The notes under the pieces: generated by a model
What the model was told of the DNA's origin: nothing
What the model saw: only the letters and a program-made list of their open reading frames with translations
Database searches by the model: none
Shown: piece after piece, positions 26,918 through 36,016 of the stretch
Layout of the letters: every line of letters begins with the position of its first letter
Numbering within the stretch: position 1 is the first letter of the stretch
Program-made: the position numbers and the translations under genes
NCBI GenBank assembly: GCA_947443645.1
Contig: CANEXF010000009.1
Location: forward strand, 95,701-159,700
Length of the DNA: 64,000 bases
DNA from: Comamonadaceae bacterium
GTDB lineage: Bacteria; Pseudomonadota; Gammaproteobacteria; Burkholderiales; Burkholderiaceae_C
Direction: 5' to 3'

Positions 26918-26992
26918 TTACAGAAAGATCTCTCTACCGCCGAAGGCGCTTGAGAACCAAAAGTAAGCAAAATAAAACCTTGCAGTTTGCAT
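26918..26992 (-). CDS. Aromatic-rich leader peptide upstream of aroG
   Basis: An ATG-started, TAA-terminated 24-codon frame, MQTAR-FYFAYFWF-SSAFGG-REIFL. It contains six Phe, two Tyr and one Trp, with seven of these nine in residues 6-13. It ends 25 nt before the terminator hairpin. The Ser15-Ala16 codons can form a short stem (CGCC/GGCG, 26948-26938) with the Gly codons, and those Gly codons can also pair with the terminator arm. This is the arrangement of ribosome-mediated attenuation, as in pheA and trp leaders. A ribosome site before the ATG is weak, and the start lies only 35 bp after the tldD stop. Confidence 0.8.
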   Translation of the reverse strand: MQTARFYFAYFWFSSAFGGREIFL

Positions 26993-27027
26993 GGATTCGA
27001 ATGTAGCACAGGTCGAAAACAGCCTTC

Positions 27028-28563
27028 TCAGGCGGTTCCGCCCACGGTCAGCCCGTCAATGCGCAAGGTCGGCTGGCCGACGCCGACAGGAACGCTCTGG
27101 CCTTCCTTGCCGCAGGTGCCCACACCGCTGTCGAGCTGCATGTCGTTGCCCATCATGGTCACGCGTGTCAGCGCGTCAGGGCCGTTGCCGACAATCGTCG
27201 CGCCCTTGACCGGGTAAAGAATCTTGCCGTTTTCCACCCAGAAGGCTTCGCTGGCAGAAAACACAAACTTGCCCGAGGTGATGTCGACCTGGCCGCCGCC
27301 AAAGTTGGTGGCGTACAAGCCCTTCTTGATGCTGGCCACAATCTCTTCAGGCGCCTTGTCGCCGCCCAGCATATAGGTGTTAGTCATGCGCGGCATCGGC
27401 ACATGGGCATAGCTCTCGCGCCGGCCATTGCCTGTGGGCTTGACCTTCATCAGGCGCGCATTGAGCGAGTCCTGGATGTAGCCCTTCAAAATGCCGTCTT
27501 CAATCAGCACATTGCGCTGGCTGGCGTTGCCTTCGTCGTCCACATTGAGCGAGCCGCGGCGGTCGGCAATCGTGCCATCGTCCAGCACGGTGACGCCCTT
27601 GGCCGCCACGCGCTGACCGATCTTGCCCGAAAACGCACTTGACCCCTTGCGGTTGAAGTCGCCTTCCAGGCCGTGACCAATCGCCTCGTGCAGCAGAATT
27701 CCGGGCCAGCCCGAGCCCAGCACCACGGTCATCTCACCGGCCGGTGCCGGCCGCGCTTCGAGATTCGTCAGCGCCGCCTTGACGGCATCGGCCACGTACT
27801 GCGCAATCTGCGCGTCGTCAAAATAAGCCAGGCCAAAGCGGCCACCGCCACCACCCGAGCCCACTTCACGGCGCACCTTGCCGCCTTCTTTTTTCTCTGC
27901 AATCACGGTGACGCTCAGGCGCACCAGCGGCCGCACGTCGGCGGCCAGCGTGCCGTCAGCGCGCGCCACCATCACCACGTCGTATTCACTGGCCAGTCCG
28001 GCCATCACCTGCACAATGCGCGGGTCCTTGGCCTTGGCGAATTTTTCAACCTTCTCCAGCAGCTTGACCTTGGCCGTGCTGTCCAGCGTGGCAATTGGGT
28101 CCAGGCCGCTGTAAAGCGAGCGGCTGCTGGCGATTTTTCGCGCAGGTGTTTTCACGCGTCCCGATTGGCTGGCCGCCGAAATACTGCGCACGGTGCGCGC
28201 AGCGTCGAGCAGCGAAGCATCGGAAATATCGTCCGAGTAGGCAAAAGCGGTTTTTTCGCCGCTCACAGCGCGCACGCCCACGCCCTGGTCAATGCTGAAA
28301 GAGCCGGTTTTGACAATGCCTTCTTCCAGGCTCCAGCCTTCGCTGCGGGTGTATTGGAAATACAAATCCGCGTCGTCCGCACCGTGTGAGGTGATTTCAC
28401 CCAAGGCACGGCTCAGGTGCGCTTCCGTCAGGCCAAAAGGCGCAAGCAGCAGCGCCTTGGCAATCTCAAGTCGCCCGGCAGTGGAAGCAGCCGTCGGTCG
28501 GGCTTTGGATGATGCGGTAGACGTGTTCAACGCTGAGGCAGGGGAAGATCGGAGTGAGGTCAT
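27028..28563 (-). CDS. tldD: Metalloprotease TldD
   Basis: 511 residues. TldD with TldE/PmbA forms a heterodimeric protease acting on unfolded peptides, modified-peptide precursors and antitoxins. The zinc motif HEAIGHGLEGDF (HExxxH) and the downstream MPRMTNTYMLGGD region are present. The N-terminus (MTSLRSSPASALN) is Ser/Ala-rich, and the true start could be slightly later. Partner pmbA is not in this window. Same strand as rodA upstream and aroG downstream. Confidence 0.95.
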   Translation of the reverse strand: MTSLRSSPASALNTSTASSKARPTAASTAGRLEIAKALLLAPFGLTEAHLSRALGEITSHGADDADLYFQYTRSEGWSLEEGIVKTGSFSIDQGVGVRAVSGEKTAFAYSDDISDASLLDAARTVRSISAASQSGRVKTPARKIASSRSLYSGLDPIATLDSTAKVKLLEKVEKFAKAKDPRIVQVMAGLASEYDVVMVARADGTLAADVRPLVRLSVTVIAEKKEGGKVRREVGSGGGGGRFGLAYFDDAQIAQYVADAVKAALTNLEARPAPAGEMTVVLGSGWPGILLHEAIGHGLEGDFNRKGSSAFSGKIGQRVAAKGVTVLDDGTIADRRGSLNVDDEGNASQRNVLIEDGILKGYIQDSLNARLMKVKPTGNGRRESYAHVPMPRMTNTYMLGGDKAPEEIVASIKKGLYATNFGGGQVDITSGKFVFSASEAFWVENGKILYPVKGATIVGNGPDALTRVTMMGNDMQLDSGVGTCGKEGQSVPVGVGQPTLRIDGLTVGGTA

Positions 28564-28653
28564 GCTGGCATTGTAGGCAGAGCGCTGCGGCCCTGGCTGC
28601 GCGGGGTTATGGCTGGTACAGGGCGGCCAGCCGGCCCCCAATGGGCCAGGCAG

Positions 28654-29808
28654 CTAGGACTGCACCAGCCGTTTGCCCTTGGCAATCGCCATCAGTATGC
28701 CCACTGCCAGGCCCAGGGTCACCATGGCGGTTCCGCCGTAGCTGATGAAAGGCAGGGGTACGCCCACCACTGGCAAGATGCCGCTCACCATGCCCATATT
28801 GACGAAGGCATAAGTGAAAAAGATCATCGTCAAGGCCCCTGCCAGCAGGCGTGAAAACAAAGTCGGCGCCTCCATCGCAATGGTCAGGCCGCGCAGGATC
28901 AGAAAAATGAAGCCGGCAATCAGCAGCAAATTACCAAGCAGACCGAATTCCTCGGAAAAAGCCGCAAAGATGAAGTCTGTGGTGCGCTCTGGAATGAACT
29001 CCAGGTGCGTCTGGGTGCCGGCCATGAAGCCCTTGCCAAAGACGCCGCCAGAGCCAATCGCGATCATGCCCTGAATGATGTGAAAGCCCTTGCCCAGCGG
29101 GTCACGCGACGGGTCCAGCAAGGTGCAGATGCGCTGCTGCTGGTAGTCATGAAGCACTGGCCAGCGCATGCCATCGGCGCACAGCTGCGGCTCAAACCAG
29201 ACCACCAGAAAAACACCCAGCAGGCCCAGCAGCACCGGCGGCGCGATCAACTTCCAGCTCAGGCCGGCAAAGAAAATCACCGCCATGCCGGCAGCCAGCA
29301 CCAGCAGCGAGGTACCCAGGTCGGGCTGCCGCATGATCAGTCCGACCGGCACAAAGAGCAAGACGCCGGCGACCATGAAATCGAGCGGGCGCATCTGCCC
29401 TTCGCGCTTTTGAAACCACCAGGCCAGCATCAAGGGCATGGCGATCTTGAGAATTTCACTGGGTTGAATGACCACGCCGACGTTGAGCCAGCGCCGCGCG
29501 CCCTTTTTGGTGACACCAAAAATCGCCACCGCGACCAGCAGCGCCAAACCGACGGTGTAAAGCGGCACGGCAAAAGCCATCAGCCGCTGCGGCGGGATCT
29601 GGGCCACCACGAACATGATGACGCCCGCAATCGCCATGTTGCGCCCATGGTCGACAAAACGGGTGCCATGGTCATAGCCCGACGAATACATGATCAACAG
29701 GCCGGCGCAGGCCAGCAGGAAAACGGCAAAAGCCAGCGGACCGTCCAGGCCTTCAAACAGCGGTGCGGTGCGCTTGAAAAGAGAGGGTTTGTCAAAAACT
29801 GCGGCCAT
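28654..29808 (-). CDS. rodA: Rod-shape SEDS glycosyltransferase RodA
   Basis: 384 residues with about ten transmembrane segments. SEDS family motifs include KKGARRWLNVG, IQPSEILKIAMPL, RQPDLGTSLL and GVPLPFISYGGTAM. RodA polymerises lipid II during cell elongation with PBP2. In many bacteria it follows mrdA and mreBCD, but none of these is present here; downstream is tldD. The division counterpart ftsW is in this window at 42958-44211. The start MAAVFDKPSLF is chosen over upstream in-frame sequence without similarity. Confidence 0.95.
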   Translation of the reverse strand: MAAVFDKPSLFKRTAPLFEGLDGPLAFAVFLLACAGLLIMYSSGYDHGTRFVDHGRNMAIAGVIMFVVAQIPPQRLMAFAVPLYTVGLALLVAVAIFGVTKKGARRWLNVGVVIQPSEILKIAMPLMLAWWFQKREGQMRPLDFMVAGVLLFVPVGLIMRQPDLGTSLLVLAAGMAVIFFAGLSWKLIAPPVLLGLLGVFLVVWFEPQLCADGMRWPVLHDYQQQRICTLLDPSRDPLGKGFHIIQGMIAIGSGGVFGKGFMAGTQTHLEFIPERTTDFIFAAFSEEFGLLGNLLLIAGFIFLILRGLTIAMEAPTLFSRLLAGALTMIFFTYAFVNMGMVSGILPVVGVPLPFISYGGTAMVTLGLAVGILMAIAKGKRLVQS

Positions 29809-29898
29809 GGCGAGGATTATCGACCAGCTTGGGCGCAAGCCGTGCCCGCAAGGCCAAGCCAGGCCGTGCAGCGACCGGCGACAGCAGAGCGCCATGCA

Positions 29899-29945
29899 CT
29901 ATTTATTTGATAGCTGCCAGCGCCCGTCCAGATTGCGCTTAAGCC
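29899..29945. repeat. Interspersed GTAGCTGC-type repeat, copy 5
   Basis: Plus-strand TTATTTGATAGCTGCCAGCGC, then CCGTCCAGATTGCGCTT, in the divergent gap between rodA and the esterase gene. A related CAGCGCTGGCAGC follows about 45 bp later. Confidence 0.75.
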
Positions 29946-30034
29946 GTAATTCGCGCCTGAAATTTTGCCTGGGACTACATTTTGGACAACAGCGCTGGCA
30001 GCCTGCTTCGGCTCAGGCTCGTACGATAAGGCGC

Positions 30035-30631
30035 ATGCGCACCACCCATTTGCTTTATCTGCACGGCTTTCGATCATCGCCACAGTCCATCAAGGCCCGC
30101 AAAATGGCCGCGCTGCTGGCCAGTGACTACCCGAAGGTGCGCTGGTTCTGTCCGCAGTTGCCGGCTTCGCCCCGGCAGGCCATGGCCGAGGTGATGGCCA
30201 CCGTAGCAAGCTGGCCGGCCAGCCCGGGGTTTCAGTCCATGGCCGTCGTCGGTTCCTCTTTGGGCGGCTTTTATGCCACCTGGGTGGCTGAACAAATGCA
30301 CTGCAAGGCCGTGCTGCTCAATCCGGCAGTGGACCCGGCACGCGACCTCAGTCGCCACATCGGCGAGCAGACCAGCTGGCAAAACCCGGACGAGAAATTT
30401 TTCTTTCTGCCCGAATATGTACAGCAACTGCGTGAATTGAGCTGCACCAGTATTGAGGCCAGCAACTATCTGGCCGTGGTGGCCAAAGGCGACGAGGTGC
30501 TCGATTGGCGTGAGATGCGCACGCGCTACGCGGGCGCGCAACTGCGTCTGATAGACGGTAGCGACCATGGCCTGAGCGACTTTGACGAGCATCTGCCGGC
30601 GATCCTTGATTTTCTGGATTTGGCCGCCTGA
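30035..30631 (+). CDS. YqiA-type alpha/beta-fold esterase
   Basis: 198 residues. The N-terminal LLYLHGFRSSPQS, nucleophile elbow VVGSSLGGFYA (Ser), acid KGDEVLDW and catalytic His in DGSDHGLSDF define a small alpha/beta hydrolase like E. coli YqiA, a short-chain esterase. Natural substrate unknown. The start is fixed at 30035 because homology begins MRTTHLLYLHG. First of a five-gene plus-strand run up to ruvC. Confidence 0.9.
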   Translation: MRTTHLLYLHGFRSSPQSIKARKMAALLASDYPKVRWFCPQLPASPRQAMAEVMATVASWPASPGFQSMAVVGSSLGGFYATWVAEQMHCKAVLLNPAVDPARDLSRHIGEQTSWQNPDEKFFFLPEYVQQLRELSCTSIEASNYLAVVAKGDEVLDWREMRTRYAGAQLRLIDGSDHGLSDFDEHLPAILDFLDLAA

Positions 30632-30666
30632 TTACACTCATCCCAAGCCATTTAAGGATTCAAGTT

Positions 30667-32757
30667 TTGTTTGTACTGTTTGAAGAAGCCGGTAAGTTTC
30701 TGGCCGGTCGTATTTTGTCTGAGGCAGACAGTTCGCTGCAGGTAGAGCTCGACTCGGGCAAGCGCGTCAAGGTCAAGGCGGTCAATGCGCTGCTGAAGTT
30801 TGAAAAACCATCGCCTGCGGAACTCGTGGCTGCGGCTCAAAAGCTGAGCCAGGACATCGAGCTGGAGCTGGCCTGGGAGTTTGCCAGCGAAGAAGAGTTT
30901 GGCTTTGCCGAGCTGGCGCGCGACTATTTCAGCGCCGACCCGTCCAAGCCGGCCTCGCTCGAGCAGCAGGCCGCCGCGCTGTTCCGGCTGTTTGATGCAC
31001 CGCACTACTTCAGGCGCGCCGGAAAAGGCCGCTTCAAGAAGGCGCCGGCCGACATCTTGCAGCTGGCGCTGGCAGCGATCGAAAAGAAAAAACAGCTTGC
31101 ATTGCAGATCACAGCCTGGGCCGAAGCATTGGCGCAGGGCCAGTGTCCCGCACCGATTGCCGATCAGCTCTACAAAATCCTGTTCAAGCCCGACAAGAAC
31201 AGCGCCGAATACAAGGCCGTTGTAGAAGCCTCACGCAACACCCACAGCGCACCGCTAGATCTGCTGCAGCGCTCGGGCGCCATTGCTTCTGCCTACCAGT
31301 TTCACTGGAAACGCTTTTTGTTCGAAAACTTCCCCAAGGGCACGGGTTTTCCGGCCCTCACGGCCCCCGTGCATGCGGAAGAATTGCCGCTGGCCACAGT
31401 GCAGGCCTTTTCGATAGACGACTCCAGCACGACTGAAATTGACGATGCGTTGTCGGTGCAGGGTCTGGGCACCGGCACGGTCACGCTGGGCATTCACATT
31501 GCCGCGCCTGGTCTGGCCGTGCTGCCCGGCAGCGCCATAGACAAGCTGGGGCGTGCGCGCCTGTCCACGGTCTACATGCCTGGCCACAAACTCACCATGC
31601 TGCCCGACGAGGTCGTACAAAACTACACCTTGCAAGCCGGGCGCAACTGCCCCGCGATCTCGCTGTATGTGACGCTCGACGAGGCCACGCTGGCCATCCG
31701 CGAGACCGTGACGCGGATCGAGCAGGTCAGCATTGCCAGCAATCTGCGCCACGACGTGCTGGACAGCACCTTCACCGAAGCCTTTTTTGAAGCCGCACAC
31801 GCTGCAAATGCCCCAGCAGGCGCGCCGGCCGGCCCAGCCGGACCAGCGGCAGACATCGCCTGGGCCACGGAATTGACTTTCCTGCACCGTCTGGCCAAGC
31901 ACCTCAAAGGGTTGCGCGAAGTGCAGCGTGGCAAACCCGAAAACTTCAACCGCCCAGACTACAACTTCAAGCTGGACAATGCCAGCGGCCACGAACCTGA
32001 AGGCCATGAGACCGTCAGCATCAGCATTCGGCAGCGCGGCGCGCCACTGGATCTGATCGTGGCCGAGGCCATGATTCTGGCCAACAGCACCTGGGGCCAG
32101 TGGCTCGCAGAGCATGGCGTTCCCGGCATTTACCGCAGCCAGGCCAGCCTGGCGCCGGGCGTGAAAGTACGCATGGGCACCAAGGCCTTGCCGCACGCCG
32201 GCCTGGGTGTTCCCAGCTACGCCTGGAGCACATCGCCGCTGCGCCGCTACACCGACCTGGTCAACCAGTGGCAGCTGATCGCCTGCGCCAGACATGGCCG
32301 CACGGCTGCGCTGGTCGCGCCCTTCAAACCCAAAGATGCCGAACTGTTCTCCATCATCTCGGGCTTTGACGCGGCCTACAGCGCCTACAACGGCTTTCAG
32401 GCCGGCATTGAACGCTACTGGACGCTCAAATACCTGCAGCAAAACGGCATCACTGAATTGACCGCCAGCGCCTTTAAGGACAACCTGCTCAGGGCCGATG
32501 ATTTGCCGCTGGTCTTGCCCGCCATGGGTGCGCAAGGCCTGCCGCGCGGCGCCAAGGTGCGGGTGCGCCTCGGTGAGATTGACGAGATCACGCTGGACAT
32601 CAGCGGCACCGTGATTGAGCGGCTCGATCTGGTCGCTGAAGCCGGGGCGCAGGCGATGGACGAAGAAGATGAGGGCGAAGACCTCGCTGCCGGCCCGATA
32701 TCGATTGCGGTCGACGTCAACGAGCCAGCAGCAGACACCGCGCCTGTGGCCAGTTGA
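30667..32757 (+). CDS. RNase II-family (RNB domain) exoribonuclease
   Basis: 696 residues; hydrolyses RNA 3' to 5'. The RNB catalytic region shows the Asp cluster AFSIDDSSTTEIDDALSV, the ribonuclease II signature area ISIRQRGAPLDLIVAEAMI and SPLRRYTDLVNQWQL. An N-terminal region binds RNA, and the C-terminus ends in an acidic tail (DEEDEGED). No ATG fits: the likely start is TTG 30667 (FVLFEEAGKFLAGRI), with AAGGA correctly placed upstream. An Ala/Pro/Gly-rich stretch (about 378-396) is probably a flexible insertion. TonB-like and mtgA genes follow. Confidence 0.92.
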   Translation: MFVLFEEAGKFLAGRILSEADSSLQVELDSGKRVKVKAVNALLKFEKPSPAELVAAAQKLSQDIELELAWEFASEEEFGFAELARDYFSADPSKPASLEQQAAALFRLFDAPHYFRRAGKGRFKKAPADILQLALAAIEKKKQLALQITAWAEALAQGQCPAPIADQLYKILFKPDKNSAEYKAVVEASRNTHSAPLDLLQRSGAIASAYQFHWKRFLFENFPKGTGFPALTAPVHAEELPLATVQAFSIDDSSTTEIDDALSVQGLGTGTVTLGIHIAAPGLAVLPGSAIDKLGRARLSTVYMPGHKLTMLPDEVVQNYTLQAGRNCPAISLYVTLDEATLAIRETVTRIEQVSIASNLRHDVLDSTFTEAFFEAAHAANAPAGAPAGPAGPAADIAWATELTFLHRLAKHLKGLREVQRGKPENFNRPDYNFKLDNASGHEPEGHETVSISIRQRGAPLDLIVAEAMILANSTWGQWLAEHGVPGIYRSQASLAPGVKVRMGTKALPHAGLGVPSYAWSTSPLRRYTDLVNQWQLIACARHGRTAALVAPFKPKDAELFSIISGFDAAYSAYNGFQAGIERYWTLKYLQQNGITELTASAFKDNLLRADDLPLVLPAMGAQGLPRGAKVRVRLGEIDEITLDISGTVIERLDLVAEAGAQAMDEEDEGEDLAAGPISIAVDVNEPAADTAPVAS

Positions 32758-32801
32758 GGCCAGCCAGCCAAGCCCGACCTCAAGCCTGATATTCTGCGCC
32801 T

Positions 32802-33650
32802 GTGAAATCATTCAGCACGCTACAAATCGCCCTGGGCACTTCACTGCTTGTGCACGCAGTGGTCCTGACAACGCGCTTCGTGGACCCACAAAGCTTTGAC
32901 CGGGTTTTTCACGACACACCCCTGGAAGTGATTCTGGTCAACGCGAAGTCCAGCGAAAAGCCCGAGTTCGCCAAAGCCATTGCGCAAGCCTCGCTGGCCG
33001 GCGGTGGCGAGGGTGAAACCGGCCGGGCCACTTCGCCGCTGCCACCGTCGGCATTGACCGACCTGGGTGACGCAGCCGAAGAGGCCCAGCGCAAGGTCGA
33101 ATCCATGCAGGAGCAGCAAACGCAATTGCTGGCCCAGCTCAAGAAACAGCTCGCCACACTGCCGCCGCCTGATCCCAAGACCGCCTCGAATGACCCGGTG
33201 CAGACCGAGCGCGAGCAAAAGCGCCGGCAACTGATCAAGATACTGGCCGAGATCGAAAAGCGTATCAACGAAGAAAACGCCAGGCCCAAAAAGCGTTATA
33301 TCTCGCCGGCCACCCGCGAGGAAGTCTATGCGGTCTATTACGACAGGCTGCGCAGAAAAATCGAAGACAAAGGCACAGTGAACTTTCCCGAGCAGGCCGG
33401 CCGCAAGCTCTACGGTGAGCTGACCATGATCGTGACCGTTAATTTCAATGGCCGCATCCTGGCAACCGAAGTGGTCGAAACCTCGGGCAACCTGACGCTG
33501 GACCGCAGGGCGCAAAGCATAGTCATGGGAACCGGGCCGTTTGAAAAATTCACCGACGCGATGCGCCGCAAGGCAGACCAGATCGTGGTGGTGTCGCGCT
33601 TCAAGTTCACCCGCGATGAAACGCTTGAAACCCGGCTGACCAGCCACTGA
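32802..33650 (+). CDS. TonB-family periplasmic protein
   Basis: 282 residues. An N-terminal membrane anchor (IALGTSLLVHAVVLTTRF), a coiled-coil and Gln-rich middle (about 90-165) and a C-terminal TonB-like beta domain (YGELTMIVTVNFNGRILATEVVETSG). Initiation is at GTG 32802. It lacks the long Pro-Glu/Pro-Lys stretch of E. coli TonB. In Burkholderiales it usually stands between the RNase II-like gene and aroE-mtgA; aroE is absent here, as mtgA begins 38 bp later. Confidence 0.85.
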   Translation: MKSFSTLQIALGTSLLVHAVVLTTRFVDPQSFDRVFHDTPLEVILVNAKSSEKPEFAKAIAQASLAGGGEGETGRATSPLPPSALTDLGDAAEEAQRKVESMQEQQTQLLAQLKKQLATLPPPDPKTASNDPVQTEREQKRRQLIKILAEIEKRINEENARPKKRYISPATREEVYAVYYDRLRRKIEDKGTVNFPEQAGRKLYGELTMIVTVNFNGRILATEVVETSGNLTLDRRAQSIVMGTGPFEKFTDAMRRKADQIVVVSRFKFTRDETLETRLTSH

Positions 33651-33688
33651 CCCGTGATGCAGGCTCAATACACGATCAAAGGGCTGGC

Positions 33689-34450
33689 ATGAAGGCCGTG
33701 CTGCGCCTGCTGGGCTTGATAGTGATGGCGGCTTTGGTGCTGCAGCTTTATTTTGTCGCGCGCATTGCGCTGATGGTGGTGGTGGACCCGGAATCGACGG
33801 CTTTTGAGCGCTCCGAGACCTGGCGCATTGCCAGCACCACGGGCCGCCTCAAGTGGCGCCAGCAGTGGGTCGCCTACGACGATATTTCCGACAAGCTCAA
33901 GAGCGCGGTGATCGCCTCGGAAGATGCGAGCTTTGTCGAACACGACGGCGTAGACATCGAGGCGCTTGAAAAGGCCTGGGACAAAAACGCCAAGGCTGAG
34001 TTGCGCGTGCAGCAGTCCGCCAGTCGGCTTCAGCCCGGCAAATCAGGCAGTGCCAGCGACAAAGCCATCGCCAAACCGGCCAAAATTGTGGGCGGCTCGA
34101 CCATCACCCAGCAACTGGCGAAAAATCTTTTTTTATCTGGCGAGCGCACCCTTTTGCGCAAGGGCCAGGAGCTGGTCTTGACGCTCGTGCTCGAAGCCCT
34201 GCTGTCCAAGGAACGGATTCTGGAGATTTACCTCAACAGCGTTGAATGGGGCGAAGGCGTGTTTGGCGCCGAAGCCGCTGCACGGCACTACTACCGCAAG
34301 CCCGCTTCGGCTTTGAGCGCGCAGGAGGCTGCGCGGCTGGCCGTGATGCTGCCGCGGCCAAAATACTTCGAGACCCGTCCCAATTCGCCTTATCTCGCCG
34401 CGCGCGCCGCCACCATTGCCGCCCGCATGGGTGGCGTGGAGCTGCCATGA
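33689..34450 (+). CDS. mtgA: Monofunctional peptidoglycan glycosyltransferase
   Basis: 253 residues. One N-terminal transmembrane helix (1-25) precedes a GT51 domain with the catalytic Glu in ASEDASFVEHDGVD, GGSTITQQLAKNLFLSGERT and EIYLNSVEWGEGVFGAEAAARHY. It polymerises lipid II into glycan strands. Compared with the family there is an extra Ser/Lys-rich segment of about 25 residues (ELRVQQSASRLQPGKSGSAS) between KAWDKNAKA and KIVGGST. Confidence 0.95.
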   Translation: MKAVLRLLGLIVMAALVLQLYFVARIALMVVVDPESTAFERSETWRIASTTGRLKWRQQWVAYDDISDKLKSAVIASEDASFVEHDGVDIEALEKAWDKNAKAELRVQQSASRLQPGKSGSASDKAIAKPAKIVGGSTITQQLAKNLFLSGERTLLRKGQELVLTLVLEALLSKERILEIYLNSVEWGEGVFGAEAAARHYYRKPASALSAQEAARLAVMLPRPKYFETRPNSPYLAARAATIAARMGGVELP

Positions 34451-34477
34451 CGATGTTCGCAGCGGTCCGGTGAGACT

Positions 34478-34987
34478 ATGCGCATACTAGGCATAGACCC
34501 GGGTTTGCAGATCGCCGGTTTTGGCGTCATCGATGTGGATGGCCAGCAGCTGCGCTATGTAGCCAGTGGCACCATCAAGACCACGCACATGGACAAGGGC
34601 AATTTGCCGGCGCGCCTGAAAGTGTTGTTCGATGGCGTGCGCGAAGTTGTCGAGCGTTACCAGCCAGACAGCTCATCGGTCGAGATTGTCTTTGTCAACG
34701 TGAACCCGCAGGCCACGCTGTTGCTGGGCCAGGCGCGCGGCGCCTGCCTGACCGCACTGGTCTCCTGCGACCTGCCAGTGGCCGAATACACGGCATTGCA
34801 GCTGAAAAAAGCCGTCGCCGGTTATGGCAAGGCCGGCAAGGCAGAAGTGCAGCAAATGGTCATGCGCCTGCTCAAGCTGCCATCGCTGCCCGGCAAGGAT
34901 GCAGCCGATGCCCTGGGACTGGCCATCACGCATGCCCATGCGGGTCGCTCTTCAGCGATTCTGGCCGCAGCCCTCAGCCGGGCCTGA
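34478..34987 (+). CDS. ruvC: Crossover junction endodeoxyribonuclease RuvC
   Basis: 169 residues, close to the usual 170-180. RuvC resolves Holliday junctions. Catalytic acids: Asp in [15 protein letters not shown], Glu in SSVEIVFVN, and the C-terminal pair in [16 protein letters not shown]. ruvA and ruvB are not adjacent. Convergent with lpxC across 31 bp. Confidence 0.97.
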   Translation: MRILGIDPGLQIAGFGVIDVDGQQLRYVASGTIKTTHMDKGNLPARLKVLFDGVREVVERYQPDSSSVEIVFVNVNPQATLLLGQARGACLTALVSCDLPVAEYTALQLKKAVAGYGKAGKAEVQQMVMRLLKLPSLPGKDAADALGLAITHAHAGRSSAILAAALSRA

Positions 34988-35018
34988 GTCCAGAGACTTG
35001 CGCCGCTGCCTGCGGCCG

Positions 35019-35942
35019 CTACCAGGCGCGTGCCAGAGTCGCAAAGCCCTGGGGCGCACGCTTTTCATCATCGAAGCTGACGATTTCATAAGCATCCTCG
35101 TGCGCCAGCAGTTCACGCAGCAGCAGATTGTTCATGGCGTGGCCGGACCGAAACGCGCTGTAGGCCGCCAGCAAGGGCTTGCCCAGCAAATACAGGTCGC
35201 CCATGGCGTCGAGAATCTTGTGTTTGACGAACTCGTCGTTGTAGCGCAGGCCCTCGCTGTTGAGCACCTTGTAGTCGTCCATCACGATAGCGTTGTCCAG
35301 CCCACCGCCCAGTGCCAGGCCGTTGGCCCGCATCATCTCGACGTCCTTGGTAAAGCCAAAGGTTCGGGCTCTGGCGATGTCGCGCGTGTAGGAACCCGAG
35401 CCGAGGTCAAACTCGACGCGCTGACCGGTGGAGTCCACAGCCGGATGGTCGAAGTCGATTTCAAAGCTTAGCTTGTAGCCCTCGAAGGGGCTCAAACGCG
35501 CCCACTTGGTGGCTGCGCCCTCGCCCTGGCGTACCTCGACGGTCCTGAGCACCCGCACAAAACGTTTGGGCGCCTGCTGCAACTCTATGCCAGCCGATTG
35601 CAGCAAAAACACAAAGGAAGACGCCGAACCATCAAGAATGGGAACTTCTTCGGCGGTGATGTCGACGTAAAGATTGTCAATGCCGAGACCCGCGCAGGCC
35701 GACATCAGATGCTCCACCGTGTGGACCTTGGCCTGCCCCGATGAAATGGTCGATGCCAGCCGCGTATCGGTCACGGCCAGCGCGGAAATCACGATGTCCA
35801 CGGGTTGCGGCAGATCGACCCGGCGAAACACAATCCCCGTGTCAGGCGCTGCAGGTCGCAGGGTCAACTCAACCCGCTGACCACTGTGCAGACCAACGCC
35901 AACGGCTTTGGTCAGCGATTTAAGAGTTCTTTGAGCGAGCAT
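35019..35942 (-). CDS. lpxC: UDP-3-O-acyl-N-acetylglucosamine deacetylase
   Basis: 307 residues. Zinc-dependent committed step of lipid A synthesis. Zinc ligands are seen in [10 protein letters not shown] and in [17 protein letters not shown]; the C-terminal His in [10 protein letters not shown] is the general acid/base. It is the last gene of the dcw cluster, 74 bp after ftsZ, the same arrangement as in E. coli. Confidence 0.98.
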   Translation of the reverse strand: MLAQRTLKSLTKAVGVGLHSGQRVELTLRPAAPDTGIVFRRVDLPQPVDIVISALAVTDTRLASTISSGQAKVHTVEHLMSACAGLGIDNLYVDITAEEVPILDGSASSFVFLLQSAGIELQQAPKRFVRVLRTVEVRQGEGAATKWARLSPFEGYKLSFEIDFDHPAVDSTGQRVEFDLGSGSYTRDIARARTFGFTKDVEMMRANGLALGGGLDNAIVMDDYKVLNSEGLRYNDEFVKHKILDAMGDLYLLGKPLLAAYSAFRSGHAMNNLLLRELLAHEDAYEIVSFDDEKRAPQGFATLARAW

Positions 35943-36016
35943 GCGCAGATTTTAAAGAGGACGGATAAACCGCAGGTAAAGTACGGCGCTCCGTCCTCTT
36001 GTGAAGCCTGTCAGCT

